A stretch of DNA of 8,274 bases, from positions 1-8,274 of the forward strand of contig JAGVJW010000279.1 of the NCBI GenBank assembly GCA_020050895.1, in the 5' to 3' direction. Shown piece by piece: positions 1 to 5,630 of this stretch (positions are counted from its first letter, which is position 1; the number at the start of each line of letters is the position of its first letter). The DNA is from a bacterium. Its GTDB lineage: Bacteria; Bacteroidota; Ignavibacteria; Kapaibacteriales; Kapaibacteriaceae. The notes under the pieces are model-generated. The model was given only the letters and a program-made list of their open reading frames with translations, was not told the DNA's origin and ran no database searches. The translations under genes were made by a program, and so were the position numbers.

Positions 1-56
1 GATTGGATGCGAAGAGCACCGCGAGTGCTAACGGAGGCAATAACCATGTGGAATGA
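1..56 (+). CDS. possible 3' end of an upstream gene (partial)
   Basis: A frame read from base 3 stays open from the left edge to a TGA at 54-56 and would give a short hydrophilic C-terminal tail ending in ASANGGNNHVE. Its codons look ordinary and the composition is that of a disordered tail, so it may be the end of a gene lying mostly outside the window. A competing frame from base 2 ends at TAA 29-31 but gives a cysteine-rich, less natural peptide. Only 17 codons are visible, so no function can be assigned and even its reality is uncertain. Confidence 0.25.
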   Translation, partial: LDAKSTASANGGNNHVE

Positions 57-140
57 ATTAGTGCCTACATCGATGGCGGCTATGACGTCGGGATTATCAG
101 CATCATTTTCCATGCACTGCGAAGTTACTTCGTGTTATAG
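46..140 (+). pseudogene. small hydrophobic reading frame, apparently interrupted by a one-base frameshift
   Basis: A strong Shine-Dalgarno sequence, GGAGG at 33-37, sits 8 bases before ATG 46-48, which is good evidence that translation starts here. Read straight on, this frame runs to TAA 244-246 but soon becomes an unnatural Cys/Ser/His-rich peptide. If one extra A is assumed around 56-58, the reading moves into the frame that ends at TAG 138-140. The product is then a 31-residue peptide beginning MWNEISAYIDGG and continuing with a hydrophobic stretch (DVGIISIIFHAL). That looks like a real small protein. The base may be missing because of sequencing error or genuine decay, or the likeness may be chance. 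Function unknown. Confidence 0.25.
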
Positions 141-148
141 ATTGCTGC

Positions 149-259
149 ATGCTTCAGAAACCGTTTATTGTTGTCATGCTTGTAATCGTTGGCGCAATTC
201 TCCTTTCAAACATTCTGATTGGAGCGTTTCGCCGATTTTTCGGTAAGAAAAACCATTAA
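149..259 (+). CDS. small single-span membrane protein, unknown function
   Basis: ATG 149 is the first possible start in a frame that opens only at base 86. It gives 36 residues ending at TAA 257-259. Residues about 5-26 form one continuous hydrophobic segment (FIVVMLVIVGAILLSNILIG), followed by a basic tail (FRRFFGKKNH). By the positive-inside rule this suggests a single membrane helix with its C-terminus in the cytoplasm. No clear Shine-Dalgarno sequence is seen before ATG 149; ATG 176 (residue 10) is an alternative but would cut into the helix. The gene ends 21 bases before the acyltransferase start on the same strand, so the two may be co-transcribed. I do not recognise a family. A 36-codon frame can arise by chance, but the membrane-helix-plus-basic-tail pattern and the spacing argue for a real gene. 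Confidence 0.45.
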   Translation: MLQKPFIVVMLVIVGAILLSNILIGAFRRFFGKKNH

Positions 260-280
260 ACTCACACCAAACCAACATCA

Positions 281-1453
281 ATGCCTAAGAGCCATCGTTT
301 TGCCTTCCTCGATGTGTTGCGCGGCTTCGCAGTGTTGTGGATGATACAAGTTCATTTAACAAACGTTCTTATCGATCCATCACTACGCGGGACGTTGATA
401 TTTGATTTACTGAACATTTCTAACGGTTTCGTTGCCCCCGCATTCATTTTTTGTTCTGGTGCCGGGCTATGGATTGCACTCGACAGGAAGGGGGCTTTCT
501 ATTTGAGAATAGGCACTGATTTATGGCTTTATTTACGTCGGCTGGCATATATCCTTCTCTGGGCATACATGCTTCACGTTCCATTTTATTCATTTGAGCG
601 AACACTAATAGCAACGCGGCAAGAATTGATGCCGTGGCTGCAGACCGACGTTCTTCAAACAATTGTATATGCATCTCTCATAGCGCTTGCATGTTTCCTG
701 ATTGTACGCGATCTCCGCAAGACAACGATTGTGTACGGCGTGTTATCAATTGTACTGATGATGGGAACAGTATTCATCTGGGATTCCGATCCAGTGGCGT
801 GGCTTCCGCCCAGTCTAGCCATCATGATCCTGCCTGCCCCGGCGTCATTGTTCCCGCTGTTCCCATGGATGTGCTATCTCTTTGCGGGAGCCTTTATCAC
901 AGGCATATTCATGCGCTCGGAACGGAAGACGCAATTTGCTCGGCAATTGATTTGGCTGAGCGTTGTTGGTACTGGCCTGATATTTTTATTGAAATCGCTA
1001 CCCTTTGATTCACCGTGGACCCATACCTGGTGGTCTACATCGCCGGGCCTTCATCTCTTTAGAATTTCGGGAGTTGTTCTCGCAATGTCTTCGCTCTATT
1101 TGTTTGAGCAGCGTCTGCGTACTTCGCGTTTGGGGATGGGTATGCAGATCATCGGGAACGAGTCATTGTTCCTATATCTCAGTCATCTACTCATCGTCTA
1201 TGGCACTGCCTTGTTAGTTATTAGGGCAATTACCGGAGTATCATCTACCGGTTATGTTGGCATTGGCATAGCATGGGTTGTGCTTACCGCTCCACTACTC
1301 ATCATTACCAGATGGTGGCACACGTTAAAACACAACAAACCTGAATTGGCCCGGAAGGTTCTCATTGGCCAGATGTGCATTATGATCCTCGCATTTCTGT
1401 TAACGCCCGCAGATTTTAACATCCTTGAATTCTTGGGTGTCGGCACCAACTGA
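281..1453 (+). CDS. multi-pass membrane acyltransferase-like protein (DUF1624/HGSNAT-like)
   Basis: This 390-residue protein has about eleven hydrophobic segments, roughly at 8-28, 48-66, 83-100, 125-142, 147-166, 192-211, 222-237, 262-276, 296-315, 325-343 and 357-373. The N-terminus carries the hallmark of membrane acyltransferases of the DUF1624/heparan-alpha-glucosaminide N-acetyltransferase and acyltransferase-3 type: D11, R14-G15 and H25 in the pattern LDVLRGFAVLWMIQVH. Other family-like features are GFVAPAFIFCSGAG (49-62), FPLFPWMCYLFAGAFITG (191-208) and a late NESLFLYLSHLL (293-304). Such proteins move acyl groups from acyl-CoA in the cytoplasm to sugars or other acceptors across the inner membrane; the acceptor here is unknown. 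The length is normal for the family and the protein is intact. ATG 281 is chosen because it sits just before the family motif; no Shine-Dalgarno sequence is seen. It may be co-transcribed with the small membrane protein upstream and ends at a terminator at 1514-1556. The membrane acyltransferase assignment is fairly sure, the exact subfamily less so. Confidence 0.8.
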   Translation: MPKSHRFAFLDVLRGFAVLWMIQVHLTNVLIDPSLRGTLIFDLLNISNGFVAPAFIFCSGAGLWIALDRKGAFYLRIGTDLWLYLRRLAYILLWAYMLHVPFYSFERTLIATRQELMPWLQTDVLQTIVYASLIALACFLIVRDLRKTTIVYGVLSIVLMMGTVFIWDSDPVAWLPPSLAIMILPAPASLFPLFPWMCYLFAGAFITGIFMRSERKTQFARQLIWLSVVGTGLIFLLKSLPFDSPWTHTWWSTSPGLHLFRISGVVLAMSSLYLFEQRLRTSRLGMGMQIIGNESLFLYLSHLLIVYGTALLVIRAITGVSSTGYVGIGIAWVVLTAPLLIITRWWHTLKHNKPELARKVLIGQMCIMILAFLLTPADFNILEFLGVGTN

Positions 1454-1471
1454 TAACTGCTACAGCCAGAG

Positions 1472-1506
1472 AGCCATGCCGGGTATTACGGATACCCGGC
1501 ATGGCT
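1472..1506. repeat. perfect 15-bp palindromic hairpin
   Basis: Arms 1472-1486 and 1492-1506 are perfectly complementary over 15 bp around a 5-base loop (TACGG). The hairpin lies 18 bases after the acyltransferase stop. The following bases (GAAAATTATC) have no T-run, so alone it is a poor intrinsic terminator for the plus strand. It may protect the 3' end of the mRNA or be a copy of a dispersed palindromic repeat. Its core is shared with the next hairpin. Confidence 0.8.
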
Positions 1507-1546
1507 GAAAATTATCATGATGCCGGGTATCCGAAATACCCGGCAT
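1476..1546. repeat. inverted pair of 27-base palindromes
   Basis: Segment 1476-1502, read on the minus strand, matches segment 1520-1546 on the plus strand at 26 of 27 positions; the one difference is within the loop (CCGTA versus CCGAA). Each segment is itself a palindrome with the arm core TGCCGGGTAT. The pair can therefore fold either as two short hairpins or as one 27-bp stem with a 17-base loop. The arrangement resembles paired REP-type elements, but it could also be a local duplication of a terminator hairpin. Confidence 0.7.
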
Positions 1547-1556
1547 CATGATTTTT
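1514..1556 (+). terminator. intrinsic terminator of the acyltransferase transcript
   Basis: Arms 1514-1530 and 1536-1552 pair perfectly over 17 bp around the loop CCGAA, and a run of five Ts follows (1552-1556). This is a textbook rho-independent terminator for the plus-strand gene. On the minus strand the same hairpin is followed by AATTTTC, so it may also stop read-through from the opposite side. Confidence 0.85.
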
Positions 1557-1563
1557 GCTCTTT

Positions 1564-1602
1564 AAAAACCAGCAAGGGTGGTGCCTTAGGCACCACCCTT
1601 GC
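1564..1602 (-). terminator. intrinsic terminator of the receptor-cargo operon
   Basis: Arms 1572-1585 and 1589-1602 pair perfectly over 14 bp with a 3-base loop. Read on the minus strand, the hairpin is followed by GGTTTTTAAA, which supplies the T-run (complement of the A-run at 1564-1568). It lies 27 bases beyond the cargo gene's stop codon and is unrelated in sequence to the two neighbouring palindromes. Confidence 0.85.
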
Positions 1603-1629
1603 GGCGTTCTGTTCGCGACTCGAAAGCCG

Positions 1630-4600
1630 TTAACGAGCTACGGTCACCGGAATAGTGATGGAGCCTTTACGGCCAGTAATCGCCACATAGTAAAGCCCAT
1701 TGCCAAGGCCGTTTGTTACGAGATTGAACTCATAAATGCCGACACCTTGTTCCTCGTTGGCAATGAAGGTTGAAGCAATCGAACCCGTAACATCAAATAC
1801 CTTGATGGTGATGTTGTCGGCACTGCCAAGCTCATAGCGAATCAAGGCTACGTCCTGTGTCGGGTTCGGTTGGGCTGATCCTGAAATAATGTAACCTCTC
1901 CCCGCCTTCTCTTCGTCCACACCTGTTGTAGTGTCCTGAGGTTTGTATTCGGCGTTTACGGGATCGTAATTAGCCCACGGCAAATCCCATCGCTGCATGC
2001 CGAAGGCGCCGCGATAGGATACATTTTCAAAGAAGGGATCCGATGCTGTGCCACCGAAACCTGTACTCGCGGTTAAAAGAGGTGAGCCCACCTTCGGGAC
2101 TGGATTGAAGTTGACATCTGTAACAAATGGATTTTCCAGCATCGCAACATTTGGCGATGATTTATCAATAATGTTATTAAACGACGATTGTGCTATCCAG
2201 TTTGCATCCATGCCCGAAGGAGGTGTGCCGGACGCCAGATTCATCCACGAACCTTTGATGCCATACCATGAGTCGTTGCGAACCTCAAGCTCGTTGTTGT
2301 TTGCTGCATCCATGGTAGCAGACTGGGCGATTTCGATTCCACGAGGCCAGCCGATAAAAACGGAGTTGTGAATTGAGGTTCGTGCATTTCTGCGAATCTG
2401 CGCAGCGGCACCATAACGTGAATTGTATTGGCTGTTGCCACTGCCAGTCGTCCATGATGTGTCTTGAATTGGACCGATGGATGTAATGTTGGAAAACACA
2501 GGCGCCGTGAATGGCTGGTTTGCGGAGCTGGAACCATCATTGTCCTGCTCGAAGGTTTGCGACGTCGAGGCATCAGCAACAGAACGGAATCTCTGCGCCA
2601 CAGCAAATTGAATTTTCCCGCGATATCCAAAGTCACTGTCGAAGTCATCATCGAGTGTTCCGAGAGCAATGAGATTCTTGTGGTTAACTGTTCCGCCAAA
2701 CCACTCGAATGCATCATCGTTACCATGGCTGACCTGAATATTATTGATAATGGTGCGGCGGCCAACTCCACCCATTGTTAGGCCATTGAGTTCTGCATTC
2801 GGAATAACTGCAATGCCGGCAAATTCTATACGGGCGTATTCAATCACTCCGCTGGAGTCGTCGTCGTCTGTACCACCATACCATCCCTTGCCAGGAGACG
2901 GATCTGCAATACCGCCTTCGATGGGCGCTTCGCCTGCAGGCGGATTAATGCTGGCCTTGCCGCAGATGACGATGCCGCCCCAGTCGCCGCGTGAACGCTC
3001 GCCAGGACGCGCACTCGACGAAAAGATAATTGGCTTCTGCGGTGTTCCACGAGCCAGAATCTTTCCGCCGCGGTTGATGGCTAATACTGAGTTCTGACCA
3101 ACAGTATCGCCAAGTACAATTGTCCCTGGCTCGATTTCGAGAACAGCGCCGTCGTTTACAAATACGTAACCATCCAGACAATACACTTTTTGGTTTGAGA
3201 GGTGTACCCTTCCGGTAATCTCACCTTTCAACACTGAATCGCATTGTACTGGCGTCGGTGCACTTACAGTAAATGGATTGTCGTTGACGTCGGTGCGCGA
3301 TGTGTCGCTAAGAAGAACTAGTCTTACATACCCAGTTGTGGTTTCGTCCTCCCGACGGAATACAACTAATGCGCTGCCACGGGTGGAAGCTGAATCCTTA
3401 ACATTTGCAAGTATTGTCCTCCATGGACCTATTTTGCTCTTGCCGAATTCAATTTTCCATCGTTGGCTGAGCGTGTTTGTGGTGTCCCAGCGTATTGCTA
3501 CTGTTTGTCCAACGCGATACACCTCGCCATTAGCAGCTCCCGGAGCCATAACGCGTACAAAAGGTTGTGGAACATCCTCTATTTCAAACGGAAAATCAGA
3601 AACGTCAAACGATGTCTGATCAGAGACCGCAGACAATCGCACATATACAGATGGCATCACCGTGCTTGGCAGCGTCCATTCGTACACACCTCTATTCACA
3701 CCCGCGTCGGTAACTGAAGCAACAACTGTTGTCCATGGACCTGTGATCGATGCTCCGTATTCGATTTTGAAGTTCTCATTTTGAGTTCCAGTGGTATCCC
3801 ACAAAATGTTCACCTTTGTCCCACGCACATAGCTTTCACCTGCGCTTGCACCAGGCGATCGGACAATAACATTCACCGATGCTTTGTATTCGGTGTTTAC
3901 AGGGTCGTAGTTCGCCCATCCTGCATCCCAGCGTGTCTGCCCATCTGTACCGAATGCACCTCTATAATCAACTTGTGTAAAGAATGCATCGCTGATTGGA
4001 TACAATGACGATCCGATATTAAATAACGCAGTATTCAGGTAGGGGGCTGATGGATACGGTAGGGGATCGAACGCGCCATCTTCGGGCCACGGATTTGTTA
4101 GTTGTGCATTATTTGGATTCGACGCATCGAGTCCATTGCCAAAATTGGGGCTATCAATCCAGTTGGCATCCATTCCCGGAGGTGCAGTACCACCAGCAAG
4201 ATTCAGCCAGGTTCCTTTCACGCCGAACCAATTGGATGCACGGACAGCCAGTGAGTCCGTGAGCGCAGCAAACATGGTTGATGATTGCGCGATTTCTATA
4301 CCACGGGGCCATCCTAAAAAGATTGAGTTAAAAATGGAGACTCGCGCATTCCGCCTTATCTGCGCACCAGCTCCGAATCGGGAACTGTATTCGTTGTTGC
4401 CAGTACCCGATGTCCACGAAGTATCCCGAACTGGACCAATTGCCGTGATGTTTGAAAACGTTGCAGACGTAAATGGCTTGTTGTACGAAGAACTACCATC
4501 GTTATCACATTCGAAAGCTTGTGATGTGGATACATCGGCGATTTGACGGAATCTCTTAACAAGTCCAAACTGAACCTTGCCCTTAAATCCGAAATCACAG

Positions 4601-5583
4601 TCAAAATCATCGTCCAATGTTCCAAATGCAATCAAGTGTTTTGCATTTACGGAGCCACCAAACCATTCAAATGCATCATCATTACTATGACTGACTTGAA
4701 TGTAATCGAGTACTGTTCGGCGGCCAACTCCGCCCATCGTCAATCCATTTAATTCATTATTCGGTAGCACAGCGATGCCAGCGAATTCAATTCTTACATA
4801 TCGAAGTACTCCGCTGGAATCATCATCGTCGGTTCCGCCATACCATCCCTTTCCGGGATTGGGGTCTGCAATGCCCCCTTCAATCGGGGCTTCACCGGCA
4901 GGGACGTTGATTCTGGCTCTGCCACATATCACGATGCCGCCCCAATCGCCACGTGAACGCTGACCCGGCGCGGCACGTGATGTGAATACGATCGGATTTT
5001 CTTTGGTACCGTTTGCAACAATCATACCGCCCCGGTTAACACTAATTACAGAGTTCTGACCTACGGTGTCGCCAACAATAATCGTTCCCGGTTCAACGAT
5101 CAAGGTTCCACTAACATATACATAACCATCGATACCATATACTTTTTTACGATTTAAACGTACTGTGCCTGTTATCTCGCCTCTGAGTGTTGAGTCTACA
5201 TCTATCTCCTGTGGGTCTTCGATGATAAAAGGTGCGTTGTTGATATCCCAGCTGTTCGGATTATTGGTGGCAATCATTCTAATGTATCCGGTAGATGTAC
5301 CCGCTGAGGGAACTCTCCATGTGTGACGCCCGCGCGTGCTGCCCGAATCCTTGATGTCGACTGCATTTGCAATGTTTGTCCAAGGTCCTACAGGCGAAGT
5401 GCCAAACTGAAAGTTCCAGCGCTGACTAAACGGTACACCCGTGGTGTCCCACGTCAGGTTCTGTGTTGAACCAGGTCGAAACGTTTCACCACCGTTCGGA
5501 TATGTAATTCTGGCCACACCCTGCGGCATGGCTGGTGCAGCAATAAGCGCAATCATGGCTATCAATGTCGTACAAAATCTCAT
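1630..5583 (-). CDS. T9SS-secreted protein: three Ig-like domains and a duplicated beta-helix-like module
   Basis: This 1317-residue protein starts with a signal peptide (residues 1 to about 20; hydrophobic core TLIAMIALIAAPAMP). Ig-like domains resembling the Kre9/Ser-Thr-rich GPI-anchored N-terminal fold lie at about 24-123, 569-671 and 673-778, each with a WDTT motif and a GPW motif. Two copies of a roughly 440-residue module, probably a right-handed beta-helix, lie at about 127-567 and 779-1214. Both contain GDWGGIVICG, GGTDDDDSSGV, NDDAFEWFGG, GTLDDDFD and the closing WANYDPVN. Residues 1236-1317 form a type A T9SS sorting domain (AQPNP, IKVFDVTGS, GLYYVAITG), which directs export across the outer membrane and surface attachment or release. 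The start is supported by GGAG 8 bases upstream. It lies 47 bases after the receptor gene on the same strand, so they are probably one operon. The gene is intact. No catalytic residues are recognised; ligand binding at the cell surface is an inference. I believe single-module relatives are common beside TonB receptors in Bacteroidota, but this is recollection, not a search result. Confidence 0.85.
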   Translation of the reverse strand: MRFCTTLIAMIALIAAPAMPQGVARITYPNGGETFRPGSTQNLTWDTTGVPFSQRWNFQFGTSPVGPWTNIANAVDIKDSGSTRGRHTWRVPSAGTSTGYIRMIATNNPNSWDINNAPFIIEDPQEIDVDSTLRGEITGTVRLNRKKVYGIDGYVYVSGTLIVEPGTIIVGDTVGQNSVISVNRGGMIVANGTKENPIVFTSRAAPGQRSRGDWGGIVICGRARINVPAGEAPIEGGIADPNPGKGWYGGTDDDDSSGVLRYVRIEFAGIAVLPNNELNGLTMGGVGRRTVLDYIQVSHSNDDAFEWFGGSVNAKHLIAFGTLDDDFDCDFGFKGKVQFGLVKRFRQIADVSTSQAFECDNDGSSSYNKPFTSATFSNITAIGPVRDTSWTSGTGNNEYSSRFGAGAQIRRNARVSIFNSIFLGWPRGIEIAQSSTMFAALTDSLAVRASNWFGVKGTWLNLAGGTAPPGMDANWIDSPNFGNGLDASNPNNAQLTNPWPEDGAFDPLPYPSAPYLNTALFNIGSSLYPISDAFFTQVDYRGAFGTDGQTRWDAGWANYDPVNTEYKASVNVIVRSPGASAGESYVRGTKVNILWDTTGTQNENFKIEYGASITGPWTTVVASVTDAGVNRGVYEWTLPSTVMPSVYVRLSAVSDQTSFDVSDFPFEIEDVPQPFVRVMAPGAANGEVYRVGQTVAIRWDTTNTLSQRWKIEFGKSKIGPWRTILANVKDSASTRGSALVVFRREDETTTGYVRLVLLSDTSRTDVNDNPFTVSAPTPVQCDSVLKGEITGRVHLSNQKVYCLDGYVFVNDGAVLEIEPGTIVLGDTVGQNSVLAINRGGKILARGTPQKPIIFSSSARPGERSRGDWGGIVICGKASINPPAGEAPIEGGIADPSPGKGWYGGTDDDDSSGVIEYARIEFAGIAVIPNAELNGLTMGGVGRRTIINNIQVSHGNDDAFEWFGGTVNHKNLIALGTLDDDFDSDFGYRGKIQFAVAQRFRSVADASTSQTFEQDNDGSSSANQPFTAPVFSNITSIGPIQDTSWTTGSGNSQYNSRYGAAAQIRRNARTSIHNSVFIGWPRGIEIAQSATMDAANNNELEVRNDSWYGIKGSWMNLASGTPPSGMDANWIAQSSFNNIIDKSSPNVAMLENPFVTDVNFNPVPKVGSPLLTASTGFGGTASDPFFENVSYRGAFGMQRWDLPWANYDPVNAEYKPQDTTTGVDEEKAGRGYIISGSAQPNPTQDVALIRYELGSADNITIKVFDVTGSIASTFIANEEQGVGIYEFNLVTNGLGNGLYYVAITGRKGSITIPVTVAR
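1940..5205 (-). repeat. internal duplication within the T9SS cargo gene
   Basis: The region coding residues about 127-567 (roughly 3883-5205) is repeated as residues about 779-1214 (roughly 1940-3250), separated by two Ig-like domains. In the core, from GDWGG to DNDGSSS, the two copies run without gaps at a constant offset of 654 residues and are about 80% identical by eye. They diverge more towards the C-terminal ends of the modules. Many synonymous changes separate the DNA, so the duplication is not recent. Confidence 0.85.
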
Positions 5584-5591
5584 CGTGAATA

Positions 5592-5595
5592 CTCC
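5592..5595 (-). promoter_or_regulatory. ribosome binding site of the T9SS cargo gene
   Basis: On the minus strand GGAG lies 8 bases before ATG 5581-5583. It fixes the start of the cargo protein directly ahead of a convincing signal peptide. The 47-base gap to the receptor gene (5584-5630) shows no hairpin or obvious promoter, which supports co-transcription. Confidence 0.7.
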
Positions 5596-5630
5596 AAATA
5601 ATTAAGCGTGGTGAACCATGTCTGGTAATT

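Larger units (their letters stand above)
1454..1629. other. convergent intergenic region rich in hairpins
   Basis: Between the stop codons of the acyltransferase (plus) and the cargo protein (minus) there are 176 bases. Three perfect hairpins occupy 1472-1506, 1514-1552 and 1572-1602, about 100 of these bases. No reading frame of note and no promoter was seen here. The region insulates two transcripts that run towards each other. Confidence 0.8.

Noticed and set aside
118..134. Small hairpin with a TTA loop (CGAAG paired with CTTCG) as a terminator or RNA element
   Set aside because: The stem has only five Watson-Crick pairs plus two wobble pairs and no T-run follows. It is within the range expected by chance.
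7..246. A 79-codon plus-strand frame across the left edge taken as one gene
   Set aside because: Its second half is rich in Cys, Ser, His and Trp with no natural pattern, and it overlaps the better-looking 36-residue membrane protein. Only the start at ATG 46 with its GGAGG seems meaningful.
1472..1506. First palindrome as the terminator of the acyltransferase
   Set aside because: It has no T-run after it on the plus strand. The second hairpin with TTTTT is the better terminator, so this one is listed as a repeat.
2241..2771. A 176-codon minus-strand frame inside the cargo gene
   Set aside because: It lies wholly within the strong cargo frame, has no domain-like pattern and mirrors the repeat structure of the other frame. 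It is a shadow.
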